A stretch of DNA of 64,000 bases from Dipodascopsis uninucleata var. uninucleata (GCA_030568195.1 JAJLTO010000001.1:682001-746000); one strand, 5' to 3'; counted from the stretch's first letter, positions 44,648 through 56,949 are shown. Translations and numbers: made by a program. The notes: a model not told the origin generated them from the sequence alone.

Positions 44648-45687
44648 GGCTACTTCTCCAAAAAGTTGGATATAATGATTATGAGACTTGAATATTACCT
44701 ACTCTAAGTTATATGGGATACAAGAATAATATAGCTAATATCCGATATAGGATTTGAAGAGATATAAAGTGAAAACAATGCTCTCTTGAGGATATAAAAA
44801 GGTCTGTTTTTCTGTGTGTCGCGTAAGCAAAGATTGGTAATTTCTATACACAGTATCACTATTTAACAGGCATTTTACACATTGTTTATCTTATTTACCA
44901 AATAATCCGCTTATATTTATTTCCTGCAGAAATATAAGAGTACTCTGTCAACGTCTATGCTCGTATCCTCCGAGGACGTGATAGCCAACGCGCATGAAGT
45001 TGGCGTGTGCATCATAAATTTCGAGTTAAAATAAACAAACACATATTAAACAACCGTATATTTATCATCTGAAGTATTCTTGATAGCAGTTGAGTATACT
45101 TAAACCGGACGACACTTTATAATATAAACAACTGTAAACAGCTCAATATCTAATTACCAGATGAATAGTTAAAGTTCCCTATATTACCTTTTTATTGCAA
45201 TATTATTAAATTCTAAAAAATGTTATTCGAAATCTGGCTGTGCGATTTTATGTTCTCAACCACAACCTCTAAGTGCATATATATCTTCAGGTGACATATG
45301 GGTTAGGTTGAATTGACGAAACTGACGACTTTTTACCAGATCTATTACATCTAGAATTGTAGAATTTTCTTGTCTACTTCTCTGAGACGGGAAGATCCTC
45401 AGGTATATTCAGCTGCATTATTGTATTAAAGCATAAAGACAGCAGTATATTATTATAGGTTCTTTTTAATATATAAATATCTCCTTAGAGCTGATATACA
45501 GGAAGAAATTTCTGTGGAATAGACCGATATGAGAATTGCTTAGATCTTTGGCAGAGATCAGTTTATCGGCAAGTCTACAATCGCGGTATATTTTTATCGG
45601 ACAGCAGATATCTGACAAGGCATTATGGGCCGAGTTCAGCATCATATACATTCAGTATTGCAATTATTTGAAATCTTCCACTACAAA
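44648..45687. other. Intergenic region between divergent GBD/FH3 and DLT1 genes
   Basis: About 1.04 kb of AT-rich DNA, with the promoters of both divergent genes. A short tract near 45,160-45,230 is very AT-rich. No RNA gene or frame recognised. Confidence 0.5.
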
Positions 45688-46440
45688 ATGAAAGGGAAAT
45701 ACGCAAGATTCCTGTACCGGTGTAGTTTGTTCTTTCTAGTATTTTTTACTACCGGGTTTTTAATTGTTACACCGGCGGATTTGATTTCACAAGCATTGCT
45801 CAATAAGCAGAGATATAATATTATTATCGTGGCAGCTACGTACTTTGGGGTTGGCGCTGCGGCATTGGTCATATATCTTAATCGGTTGTATGAGATCAGA
45901 GTTACCTTGGCTGATATCCCGAAAAGATACGTACCTGGGGATCATGATGTGCCAAAATCTTGCGCTTCAGTAATTGCCTCGGAGCTAATACGCTGCCAGA
46001 TGATTCAAAACGAATTACAACCAGATTCCAATGTAACACACGCAGGTATGCCTAGACCAAAGCATTCGGAATTTGACTTTCCTCAAGTACCATACATTGT
46101 CGTATTGACAGAATGTGCTAAGCTGTTAGAGCAGAAGATACGAATTTTACATTCCTCATTTCAAAGACGACCAGGAATGCCATTTAGAGACTATATGAAC
46201 TTGGTAGAAGAACAAGTTGTCATTGATAAGGAATCATGTCAACGATTTATAGATGGCTATGAGTACGCCAGATTTTCTGGCGCTGCTATTAGTGAAGATC
46301 AATTCCGCGAGCTTATAGCGTCGTTTACGCTGTTAATTCGAAACATTGATTTGCCTGATGACTTCAGCGAAGGGTTTTTGGAGAGAATAGATAGCGCAGC
46401 TACGAGTACAAGTGCCCGATCATGGGACGAGGAGCATTAA
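45688..46440 (+). CDS. DLT1: Dlt1 (defect at low temperature), two-helix membrane protein
   Basis: A single exon of 250 residues from ATG 45688; the ATG at 45625 would add 21 residues, but family members begin shortly before the first helix (MKGKYARFLYRCSL). Two membrane helices follow: LFFLVFFTTGFLIVTPADLI and YNIIIVAATYFGVGAAALVI. Then comes the conserved RVTLADIPKRYVPGDHDVP stretch typical of Dlt1, and a long helical cytosolic part with MPFRDYMNLVEEQVVID. The C-terminus is Ser/Thr/Glu-rich. Yeast dlt1 mutants are cold sensitive; the molecular role is unknown. Fungus-specific family. Confidence 0.85.
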   Translation: MKGKYARFLYRCSLFFLVFFTTGFLIVTPADLISQALLNKQRYNIIIVAATYFGVGAAALVIYLNRLYEIRVTLADIPKRYVPGDHDVPKSCASVIASELIRCQMIQNELQPDSNVTHAGMPRPKHSEFDFPQVPYIVVLTECAKLLEQKIRILHSSFQRRPGMPFRDYMNLVEEQVVIDKESCQRFIDGYEYARFSGAAISEDQFRELIASFTLLIRNIDLPDDFSEGFLERIDSAATSTSARSWDEEH

Positions 46441-46665
46441 GACTGTTAACGGTCTTAGATTGGTCAATTTAATTGGCGCAAAATTTCTTTTATTTACGAG
46501 TCGAAGCGCAGACTATAGCTTGTAATAGCTGGCTTACATCTTGCTGGTTTGCGTGATATGTTCTTAATTGTTTGGTTTTTTGAAATCATGGAGTACTATG
46601 GCGTTCAGAGGTTTTATTGGAAAATTGTGTTTGATAGTACAGATAAATTTTTAATCGAGAAAATT

Positions 46666-46701
46666 GCTATTAGAAGATATGCTATTAGAAGATATGCTAT
46701 T
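46666..46701. repeat. 15-nt tandem repeat, 2.4 copies
   Basis: The unit GCTATTAGAAGATAT occurs twice in full and continues with GCTATT. Low-complexity tandem duplication in the DLT1 downstream region. Confidence 0.9.
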
Positions 46702-46809
46702 TTGTGTCAAATATGATAACTTTTAATTAAAATGAGAAGATAACATGAACTGAATCTGCATGTGGTACTTACACCGTCCAACAACAAAATTATATTAAAT
46801 AAGGTGAAT

Positions 46810-46816
46810 AAAAAAA
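46810..46816 (-). terminator. RNA polymerase III terminator of tRNA-Leu
   Basis: A run of seven T on the minus strand, four bases after the end of the tRNA, is a standard Pol III terminator. Confidence 0.85.
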
Positions 46817-46820
46817 TTTT

Positions 46821-46933
46821 GACAACTGTGAGATTCGAACTCACGCCCCTTTCGAGATTCGAAACCACGTTAAGTCGTGATAAGAGATTTATCTCTTGAG
46901 TCGAACGCCTTAGACCAACTCGGCCAAGTTGCC
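46821..46933 (-). tRNA. tRNA-Leu(CAA) with a 31-nt intron
   Basis: Read on the minus strand the 113-nt gene folds as a class II tRNA. The acceptor GGCAACT pairs with AGTTGTC (one G-T). The D arm is GCC...GGC, and the anticodon stem TTCGA pairs with TCGAA across the intron. The anticodon CAA is at 46898-46896, and the intron occupies 46894-46864, at the normal position after the base 3' of the anticodon. The variable arm CTC-GAAA-GGG and the T arm GTGAG/CTCAC with TTCGAAT loop are intact. The D-loop and long variable arm fit leucine. The B box TTCGAATC is intact. Mature length 82 nt before CCA addition. Confidence 0.93.
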
Positions 46934-47171
46934 TGATTTGATTATTTAATTCAATACTGAACGTTATAAGGGTAAAATGCAATATGAGCACATCCACATG
47001 CACGTTAGTATTCGTCGTAAAGGCTTGCGCACTTACCACTCCTCGAGCTCCGCATACTCCTCATTTTTGAGGACACTAATTGTAACACTATACTATTTAT
47101 CCCTCTAATACATTTACGCATGTTCTAGATTCTACAGACTCAGTATGTTGGGAAATGCCTGAGAGCGATAT

Positions 47172-47411
47172 TTGCTAATTTATCGCCAACTAATTTTACG
47201 TGAAATAATATTTACTGTCTCGATTGGTCGTCTGTATCAGATCGAGCGTAGACTGCCAGTGAATACGGGTCGCGAGCCGGTTGAGCATATGTCGCACAGC
47301 CCGTTCCTTGAACGGCTCGGTTTCTTGCAGATCTCGTCACAGACGCATGTAGCACTCGTGTATATGGGCTCAAAGTCTATGCAAAAGGATGTGCAGCTTG
47401 CCAACATATAG
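47172..47411 (+). pseudogene. Possible fragment of an IS66-type transposase
   Basis: A 79-codon frame contains IGRLYQIERR followed after a short gap by HSPFLERLGF. This resembles the helix ahead of the catalytic Glu region in bacterial IS66 transposases (RIGALYAIE ... SRPLLDALHAWL). The third codon positions are G/C-rich, unlike host genes. No other part of an IS66 element and no end repeats are visible, so it would be a small relic; chance similarity is quite possible. Confidence 0.2.
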
Positions 47412-50400
47412 TGTTGTCATGGATAGCGGTACATCGATTGCGTCACGTGTGGGCATTATGATTGCTTTCAAATTGACCAAACAGAAAAAGAGGAGATGCG
47501 TAAGGCTAAACGTAAAATAAACGATCAATATAACACTAAGCGTGGTCGAACGATGGCTGGAGATCCGCTTAGGAGTCAAAGACGATGATGCTATTGATCG
47601 CTTGAGTTACAAACGGTACATCCATCGAAGAAGTATAATAAATAACAATATGCATAAGGATGGCTGGTAACCAGCAAAGAATAATGTCCGGCCCGGACAT
47701 AAAAGTCGCGGTCATTTATTTGAGCACAATAGACCACAAATCTTTCCTGTCTGAGCGACTTATGGTCAGAGCTGGGTGTCTTATTGTTATTGTTTTATAT
47801 TATAAATAAAAAGTAGGCTTGCGCAGTCGACGCGACGTAATACACCGTAGGCCCTTGCCGTCTTAGTTTGTTGTTTTACCGGATTCTCCGCTTTGCAGCG
47901 TCAGCTGGACGTGCTCAGCCTGGGCGTGACACCCAGACAGTGCCTCCGCAGGCACAATATGCTGATAGCCCATTCGTACCCTTAGCTGTGCGCATCATTC
48001 GACTTTTTTGCTATGAAACAGACACTGGGAATAGATAGTCTAGACATGAGCATATTAACAAGACTTCCTAGAGCACATATTACAATTATAGCTTTGAAGT
48101 CGCAATATCCGCGCGCCAATTGGAAGTAAAGGAAGACCCGACTACAGGTAAAATGCATTACCCTGCAATTGTGCCTCACTGCGCGGGAACAATGGCGTTG
48201 GAAAGAGGGGATTACATAAGGGTACAGAAGTTGCGCCGCTTAGAGTGGTACGAGACGACCACAGCCCTCTAGTTGTTGAACAGCTGTAATGTACATATCG
48301 TACGAGTAGTTGTCAGCTTTTTCGATGACTAAATCAGCAACAAGATACCAACAAAATTTTTTTTTTTGACTGCCGCTGTAGCCTGGTCAATGGTCAGCCA
48401 CTAAATAAGGTTAGCGATTGCTTTTTTCCCGTATAGCTACGTACCCATCTTTCGCTGTACAAAGAGGTACGTATCATTCATATTTAGTTGCGCTATACCA
48501 TATACGGACAAGTGTAGGGATCCATAGGACCTCACTCCGAAGTTCCTATCAGATACTCGCATACCTATGCTTCACGCACATAACTACAGGCCGAGGGCCC
48601 CTACGGCCTACTTCCTAATATATCATAGTGCACACTGCTTACAGCGGTTAAAGTTTTGGGCGCCGCAGCCAATGGCAATAGTGTTTGTATATCTCCTGAG
48701 CCTATGTACAACCACAGGCGGTGTGCGATGCTATTAATTGCTGAAGGACATCAATTTCATACGCGAATTGCCTTGGACGCAACATTTACTAAATAAAGGC
48801 ATTTCTTACGTGACCTTACGACAGAGCGTTCGCTAAGACGATTATGTTAGATGCATGTGTCTTGGATGGGAATTGAGTATTAGTCACAGGCGCAAGGTGC
48901 ACAGTTAAATAATCAGATTTTAGCATCTGGAAATTAGATACATAATCGTAAGAGCTGTAGAGTCGTATAGAACTTGTTTGGCTATCGCCTCTTCTATAGG
49001 CACAAGCCAGTTCGTAGGGATATCTGGGGTGCCACCATCATGATAACAGTGATAGCGAAGATACAATCTGGAGCACCGCGGACTTGCTCACACCGAGGAT
49101 CCGTGATACGCCATCAGGTGCCAAAATACTTGGAATCAGCGATATCCGCTTTGCTGATATCAGATACACTCAGTAGGCGCTTGGTTCAAGCTGTAGTTAG
49201 ATATTAGATACGCTTACAATAGCTGAAGACCACAATGTGGCGCCTTCATACTTTCATACTCTGGTCTGCGCTCACGCCCTTGAATCTAAATAATCTGCCA
49301 TTGGAGAGTGGCTTACTTAGACGTAATATTTGACATGTAGCAGGCGGGCGCTACTGATTAGGCTGTTACGACTGTTACGAAAATTTCTATTTTGATGCTG
49401 TTATCTGAGCCTTATGCTCGTTCTAGAAAAATGTTGCAGAGGGAAACAAATCGCCGTAATAGGCATATTAAACCACTGAACGCGCACTCCTTCCAGACCA
49501 CGCAAAATTCTCAGCTCTGAACCTTTGACTATCACTTGCGGTGATAATTTATTCAGCTGCGCTACAATTACCATTGCACCTGTGAATAAGTTACATCGTT
49601 CACAGTATTATGCTCAGATAGTGTGCTGATAGTATAGTTCTTCCGGACATTGTCCATTTTTCGTGTATAATATATGCGTATTTCGCACACATTTATCTCA
49701 GAAAATCCCAAGGTTCTCACATCCTAGCACAATGTAGAGATCGCATTAAGTACAAAAAGCCTTCATGACAGTAGATGAGATCTTTGCTCTACAGTGGCGT
49801 CCCGTACGTGTCGCCTCCGGGCACGAACCATAAGCAGGTTCAAAATAAGTGCAAACCCTGACATGAGAGAAACGGAGACAGACCAGCTCTAGTTCTTGTC
49901 CACTGCTCATCCGAAAGTCTTTGCGCCGGCGCCACAAAATCCATGAGTATTAATCTATTTTGAATGATGGTGATTCACGTGTAGCGGCATTTCCGACATA
50001 CTCTTTTATTATGGCCTGTGTCTTATCAGACGGACTAACTCTACGATAGGCAACTCGTTCCCTGGTCCGAGCGCCCGTCTAAAAAGTGTTATTTTTGTAA
50101 ATAAATAATAATAGAATGGCACACTATCTCCGCTGTTTAATAGTATTTTGCGGGGAGTTTTAACCCCTCGTACGATACAGTACTCGAATTAATAATAAGG
50201 TCTGAGAGTTCTTTATTTCACGGCAAAATCAGCAAAAGGCGTGATCATTGAGTTCTAATGCTATACTACAGCAGATGAATTCAATAACCCTAAGTTATGC
50301 AATGGTGATGTGCCGCGGTCATATTTCTTGCTGCTTATTAGGAAGCTCTATATCCTTTCCTGAGATATTGAGCAAGCCAATGTACGGTCCACAGCAGAGA

Positions 50401-52105
50401 CACGCTGATGTTGGTTTCCTACCCTCAGATTCTGGGTTGACTACTGCATAAGCCAATTACTAAACCAACCCGTCAACGGGCAGCCACCCGAGGTACCGAA
50501 GTTCCATGTAAAGTTAGTAGCCATGGAGGTAACACGCCCATATTACAGGTCCGTAATCAAGAACCTTGACGATGTAAACTTAGCGTGGAGCCTGTTACCC
50601 TGTAAAATGTACTAGCCGAAAAGTGTTGCAAAGTATCCGCCTACGCACCTAGTACAGAACTAATGATCGGATTCGGATAAACTCATGGGGCTCGTGTTCG
50701 CAACCCGAAAAGTCTATAGAGACTGAGTGATTCACTTTACAAGGCAGTGCTGGATTATGGCAGAAAACCTGCACAACAGAGACGTATGCTATTTAGAGGC
50801 AAACGATACTGCTACATTGTTGCATTAATGCGTTCTACTCGTGAAGAACCTATTTGAGATTCAATGGATCTCATTACTCATACAAGCCGTTGCATTTAAA
50901 ATTTTCTACGGGTCTCTTATTAAAAGAACCGCGGCTGTAACAAGAAATACGGGCAACTACTTTTAACTAGGGGACAGTGCATGTCATTAAAATTCAGTTT
51001 CTCCGTTGATGTTAATAATCATACACAAGGATATCGTACGATATTGTATCATAATGCGCCGGAGGAGTTGGCAGGTATTCAGTGGATATTACAATTGACG
51101 GAACTTTGATAGATGCCTTCCACTGGCGTTTTGAATAGCTATCCTCTTTGACATTCCAATTTGATATTATCAGGCAGCCGGTAGTGTTTAGAACCAACGT
51201 TTTAGATAGATTCCGACGCCAAAAAAATTAGCAGCTAGGGCATACGCAAGAGAGATCCGCGTAGTGGAAGGGATTACGCCACTGTGCAATATTAGGAAAG
51301 TCTATCTGTATAGAATGCAATAAAGAGGAGCACTGATTGTCAAGCCTATCTAGGTGCACTGGCAGGACGGCTGTTTTCGCGCAACCCACTACGAGAAAAT
51401 CGTTACGTTCCGCGATCTCAGCACTAGACTATCGTAGATGTAGGCTTGATGAAGGCTTGATGAAGGTCCAGAGCCAAACTTACGTATAAACTTTACATAT
51501 TAGGTTCAGCCATGATGGACATTGAGTCACACTGTGTTCGAGATTCAACAAACCTTTAGAGCGCCACAAACTCTTCATGGATTGCGCATGAATGATTCTT
51601 CTTCACACTGCGGAGCTCCGCTAATAATATCTATCTGATCTATAGTAAATCTGCATTAGAATACAACTGGTCATAAAATTATGTGGAAAATATGCTCTGT
51701 TAGCAAGCATCTGCTTACGAGTTGTGCTATCTTCTCCTCCGCTGGACCAAACAGCAATGGCGAAGGGATTCCTCTTAATTTCGCAATATACGGACCAATG
51801 CCTGTTGTTTTAGTGAAAACATTGACATATCAGAAAGTTAGAAGAAGCTTCGACGAGCGACCCGATGGTTCAAGTTCTATAGGGCCAAGCTAACTTTCAA
51901 TGCAAACAAATAATAGTCGTGCTCGCGCAATATGCGAAGGCGAATTGAAATCCAAAAACAACAACCCATATATTGTGATAGTTACACCATTTCTGCTGTA
52001 GAAGGGTATTCATGAAGCTTGCTGCTTTCAGAGGCATAGTAGTTTATTAATGAATCTCTATTGTCCACTAAGTACAAGAGAGTGGAGCAGCTCAGCGCCT
52101 ACATA

Positions 52106-52130
52106 CTCTATCTCTCTCTATCTCTCTCTG
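52106..52130. repeat. CT-rich microsatellite
   Basis: An interrupted CTCTAT/CTCTCTAT tract inside the gene desert. It causes the runs of Leu-Ser in the overlapping frame, which is therefore not evidence of a gene. Confidence 0.85.
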
Positions 52131-54645
52131 TGAGGTCAGCCTCCGGCGGCAAGAAACAATGGGTCTTTACGCCATGGTGGAGTCATTGTCTGCGAAATCA
52201 AGCTTACTGGAATCTCTGGTATAGAAGATCTGTTTGGTGCGTTGGCTTGTTGGCTGGCTTTTTAGTACAGATTTCGCCAACACTAGATTCTCCGCTACTT
52301 TTAATAGTAGTCTTTGTGCCGTACGTTCAACCGAGGACTATTTTATTCGCTGTACTCTTTGATATGCAGTCACCATTTCTGCTTTGCTCTAATACGCAAA
52401 ATTCTTTTGTGCTTTGCGGGTAGAGTAGATACGATTGACTCTAACAATGTAATGGAGAGTTCTTGCAACATCGTGCTTAAGCTCTTGTAGTTATTTAGTA
52501 GTAAAGCATAAACGTAAAGTATACCCATAAATCTTGTTTTGAGACAGCTGAAGCCACGTTTAACTTCATTTTCACATGTTCCGAACAACCTTAGTCCCTT
52601 GTAGCCCGCTCTAGCATAGCTTGCAGCAAGAGAAAATACTGTCTGCATCAGATGCTCTCGTACGAAAGGATTCGCATTTTTTTTTTTTTGGGAAACTGAA
52701 ATTGCGCCTTCCGAGAAGCAGAAAGTAAAAAATGGATGGACCCCAACCTTATTACTATATTAGGATAAATTACAACACTTGAGCTCCCAGCAAATTACTT
52801 TAGCCTATGTCTATACGATGACTAAGCTCGAGAGTTTCCACAGCTGTCGAAATCGCACGGACGAAGAGTGAAAGGTCCCAGAGGGGAGATATTATAGACG
52901 GCTGCTGCCGTGCCGACAAGATTCACGACGTGAGTTGGTTAATTATGTACACGCTCCTATTATTTCTGCTGGAATATCACCAGAAGAAGATGGTTTCAAG
53001 TAGATGTCGTTTCAGGCAGCGCATATTGCGAACGAGTTGCTATGATCGTTGCGGTAGTCAATTTAGCATAGGCGTATCATAATTACGCACTAATCAGGCT
53101 AGCTGGAAACTCTGTGTGCCAGCCCGTCCTTGAGTCATACAAGAGCTGCTTGGACCTCAGTTTACGACTCTAGAGACATGGTATCGAGAAATTCTCTTGT
53201 AAACGAAAAAGTCTGATTAAATAATAATAGTAAAAAATACACGGGCTAATGTGTGGAACTAGGAAGCTGTAATTATAGATAAAGCTACACCAATACAGAC
53301 AGCACACGTACATCAAGATCTGAAGGGCGTAGATCTCTAATATTCTGTCTAGGTTATCTGAAGTAGCGATCGCACCTAATACTCACTGGCCGGCAAAATG
53401 GGTGTGATTAAAATAGTTAGTATTATTGTTGGATGGGCATGAACATTATTAATATGCTTGGGTGCTTGGTGCTTCTATTTACGAATAAAGTATGACCCTA
53501 CTAATAAAAGCTCAAGTGCGAGTCAGGAGGAGCCAATGACTCCCAAAGGCAAGCAAGGACCATCGCTATCCGAGTTGCTCATAGCGGCAGCACCGACAAC
53601 TCACAAGACCAAGTAATTTAAGTTACGCGTTCATCTCGTACGATATGTGAAACTAAGACGCAGGGTAATATTGCGCAAAAACGGTAAGAAAACATGTTAT
53701 ATTTGCTAACGTGGTGGACTTTACCCAAAATGGGCAAAAACTTCCTTTCGCCGGAGGTCTTATTGCCCGTTGTGCTGAGAAGGGGGAACATAACTTTGAA
53801 CTTCGGAAGCTCCGTCAGCAGAGGAGACGCTCTGCTAGCTTAAGTTCCAGGTAACAGCTTCATGAATTATACCCGTGTCAAAATTAAGTGCGAGCCAAGG
53901 CCTCCTCTTTGGCGTCGTTAGGAGGGAAAAGTCAGCGTACCACATAAAGTACCCATGTCAAGGTACCTTGATATGCGTAAAAGTATACTTTTATTAAAAT
54001 AAAAAAAGTAAAAAAAGAAAGGTCTGGATGACTGGTCGGTACGTGTTTCTCAATCGGGAAACGCGATGTTGGAGCTCAACCTTAATGCCGTCGCGGTCCA
54101 GAATGTAATCCAAAATTTCAAAAATTCAAAACCTAGTATAGCATGTCTACTGAGCTACTGAAAAATATATGAAGCTTCGAGCATCCTGGCTCAGTTACTT
54201 CTGCTAGTTCTCTAAGTCTTCAAAACCATACGGTGCATATAACATTCGCAGCTATTAGATCCATAAGACTAGACGCCTTTAAACATTTATCAATAGTATA
54301 TAACACCGACCAAGTATTCATTTATTATTTACATCAGTTGGCACCAGCTTTATTATCCCATAAATCAGTTAATAAGGACTGCATAGTTGTTTCATACGAA
54401 ATATAATTTATATCGATTTGCTTCTTTCTATTCTACTTTCTTATTCCGTTATTTTGTCTCGCAAACCTACTCAATAGATTGAAGAAGAATAGAGGATAAT
54501 TTGTCTACGCTGGCTTTCTGTTTATAACGCACATCGACTATTTTTTGTGGTTGTAGTTAATTTTACGGGGGATTTTTTTAATTCTTATTCTTTCTTTTCT
54601 ATACGATATTTTCAGGTCATTGTGTAATATAAACAATAATCTGCA

Positions 54646-55695
54646 ATGGATCTCACTAGCATTTTGAATAATGGCAAGAAGCAAGAGCCGTGTGAGCCTC
54701 CTGTTGGTCAGCCTGTTCAGCTTCAGACGAACTGGGGTTTGATGTCGCCTTCACGATCTATTCGAAACCAGTCGCAATCACCAACACCAAGTTTGATCAA
54801 ATCAGAGACAAATGACCGTACTTCGGTGGCTTCTTTGGTTTCTACGATTAATTCTCCGTCTCTGATTGGACTGCCTTCGCCAAGATCTCCGGCTACCTTT
54901 CCTAGCTCTGGACCTCGATATATTCCACCTCTTCAACAGCTACCTGCAGGTCACTCCGCCCAACATGGATATGCACAGGCTGCATATGGATCTCCTCAAT
55001 ATTCTTATTTAGACTCTCCAGTTCCGTCGTCTCATGGCTCTCACTATGGTCAAGAGTACTTCCCACAGTATCCGCATGAACAGCCGCAGCATGCGAGCCA
55101 TGGATATATGCCTTACCCAGCTCACGGATCTCCTGGAAGAAACTCGCCTGTGATCGGATATCCTCTACATGGTGGATTACATCCACCAACAAGTAACCCA
55201 ATGAGTGCTGATCCTAATGTTCATCATCAAACTTTTGCTCTTAAGCAGTTTGTGTGCAGCACTTGTACTAAGAGATTTGCTAGAAGAAGTGACTTGGCTA
55301 GACATGAAAGAATTCACACTGGTGTGAAGCCTCATGTATGTGAGGTTTGCTCTAAGCCTTTTATTCAGAGATCGGCATTAACTGTTCACTTGAGAGTTCA
55401 TACAGGTGAAAAGCCACATAAGTGCAACACTTGTGATAAGGCTTTCTCTGATTCTTCGTCGCTGGCTCGTCATCGCCGCGTTCATACAGGCAAGAGGCCA
55501 TATCAGTGCAATCAGCCAGGATGTGCTAAGACTTTTACTCGTCGGACAACGCTGACACGACATCTCAACACACATGCATGCAGCTCTGTGCCTCTACATC
55601 CTGCTCCTATTCAATTTTGTGATGAGAATGAAGCTTATCATAGACCTATGTATACTGGAACCGTACCACATCAACCGTATCACTTGACTGCTTGA
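54646..55695 (+). CDS. Four-finger C2H2 transcription factor
   Basis: A single exon of 349 residues. The first 200 are Pro/Ser/Tyr/His/Gln-rich, as in activation regions, with SPTPSLIKSETNDR near the start. Four C2H2 fingers lie at about 202-306: FVCSTCTKRFARRSDLARH, HVCEVCSKPFIQRSALTVH, HKCNTCDKAFSDSSSLARH and YQCNQPGCAKTFTRRTTLTRH. The linkers are TGVKPH, TGEKPH and TGKRPY, of the TGEKP type. This order of fingers (KRFARRSDLARH, then QRSALTVH, then SDSSSLARHRR) is widespread in ascomycetes as one orthologous group, but I do not know a settled name or target. The upstream 200 bp are T-rich. Minus-strand frames inside are shadows. Confidence 0.88.
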   Translation: MDLTSILNNGKKQEPCEPPVGQPVQLQTNWGLMSPSRSIRNQSQSPTPSLIKSETNDRTSVASLVSTINSPSLIGLPSPRSPATFPSSGPRYIPPLQQLPAGHSAQHGYAQAAYGSPQYSYLDSPVPSSHGSHYGQEYFPQYPHEQPQHASHGYMPYPAHGSPGRNSPVIGYPLHGGLHPPTSNPMSADPNVHHQTFALKQFVCSTCTKRFARRSDLARHERIHTGVKPHVCEVCSKPFIQRSALTVHLRVHTGEKPHKCNTCDKAFSDSSSLARHRRVHTGKRPYQCNQPGCAKTFTRRTTLTRHLNTHACSSVPLHPAPIQFCDENEAYHRPMYTGTVPHQPYHLTA

Positions 55696-56949
55696 GATAT
55701 TATGAGGTTGATAGTAGTATTATATCCTATCCTGACACATCACACTAGGGCATTTCAGTCCTCACTCTATGTATATATTTCATCTACGATTCTCGGTATC
55801 GTTTATATCATGACTAAACAATTAAAAAAGACAGATCTGTTTGGGATTTTATGTGTATAATTTAATCTTGTTGTATATTTATAATTTTGTTTATATTGAG
55901 TTAGATTTGATTAATCGGTTCACTATTTTAAAAGATCTTGTATTAGTATTAATCCACGATATGCAGTTACGATAATTATTAATATTATAATATTATTTTA
56001 AGCTCTTTTATTTCAAGTTTTTGTAGTAAGCAAGTTGAACCGTTTTCTGATTCATCATCTATGGTCATTTATTATGCTGTCATTTGAGTTAATTTTTCGG
56101 TAAATATATAATCCGAATGTAAGATTTTCTATTGGAGTGTGATTTAACCCTTTACCACCTTTGCGAAATAATTTTTGTATGCTCAAGCACTCGATAATAA
56201 TATATTCGAGGCCCTATCTTATGTCAGGATGTCAGAAAAGTGAATTATATCCTAGATATTCTACTAGATACCTTTGGCGAATGGAGCAAAAGTAAAAATT
56301 TTTTAAAGATCAATGTTTAGAGAGCTCTAGCGAAATCTCATGCACGTGCTTATAAATCATTATGTGCATTTATGATATGAACTTGCACACAGAGTACTAA
56401 CCAACTTCTTTGATTGTAAATGATCGCAGTATATATAGACATGACGTATTTAATAAATTAGAAAGGATCTGGACCAGTTCAGTGCAATGAGTAGTAATTT
56501 TTCCAGTGTAAATATTTTATACTAGTACTCCAGCTGCCTTATTGACTAGAACCTATGACTGTACGTAGAGAGATCTAGGCGGCGTTAGGTCCTACGTCAC
56601 TCTATGCTAAGTATGTTAGTTCGTGCGGCTCAAGCTGCACCTGGCCAGACGAGTCCTTGTAATCATATAATCATTATATGATTGATGATTACAGTATTAT
56701 GGATCATTTGCCATCCAATATCGCTGAGCAATATAATATTTATAAACAGCATTACTCGAGAAACAAAGAACATTCTTTACACTACTTGTAATTCGACATA
56801 GCCAATATTTAATATTAGGCAGAAGGTTTATAGAGTGGCAGAGAGAGTCAAGCGCATTTGACTGACGATAGGCAAACTTACAAAGTATACTTTAACTCAC
56901 ATAGAACAACTGGTGAACCGCTCGGCTGAAGTATTCTATTCAATCCAAG
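55696..56949. other. Intergenic region between the C2H2 and sulfiredoxin genes
   Basis: About 1.25 kb, strongly AT-rich to 56,500, then mixed. A short inverted repeat ATAATCAT/ATGATTGATGAT occurs near 56,664-56,690. No RNA gene or coding frame recognised. The last 200 bp serve as the SRX1 promoter. Confidence 0.5.

Larger units (their letters stand above)
46441..46820. other. Intergenic region with a short tandem repeat, before the tRNA
   Basis: 380 bp, AT-rich, containing the DLT1 3' UTR and the tRNA terminator. A 15-nt tandem repeat is listed separately. Nothing else seen. Confidence 0.5.
46934..54645. other. 7.7-kb gene desert
   Basis: No convincing gene was found in 7.7 kb. The sequence is visibly less AT-rich than the gene-bearing parts, stops are spread over all six frames, and the longest frames (about 120 codons, e.g. 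52061-52423) have no domain. No terminal inverted repeats, target-site duplications, or reverse-transcriptase or integrase motifs were recognised. Three small items inside are listed separately: a 79-codon frame resembling part of an IS66-type transposase (47172-47411), a CT-rich microsatellite, and a 72-codon frame crossed by one TGA (53398-53616). CpG and TpA do not look depleted or enriched by eye, so classic RIP is not supported. Confidence 0.6.

Noticed and set aside
52061-52423. 120-codon frame in the gene desert
   Set aside because: Its early Leu-Ser repeats come from a CT microsatellite and the rest has no domain or splice context.
46934-54645. Retroelement or Polinton-type remnant in the desert
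   Set aside because: No reverse transcriptase, integrase, capsid or polymerase motif and no long terminal repeats could be recognised.
46934-54645. RIP-mutated repeat
   Set aside because: In sampled lines CpG is not depleted and TpA is not in excess, contrary to the expected RIP pattern; a full count was not possible by eye.
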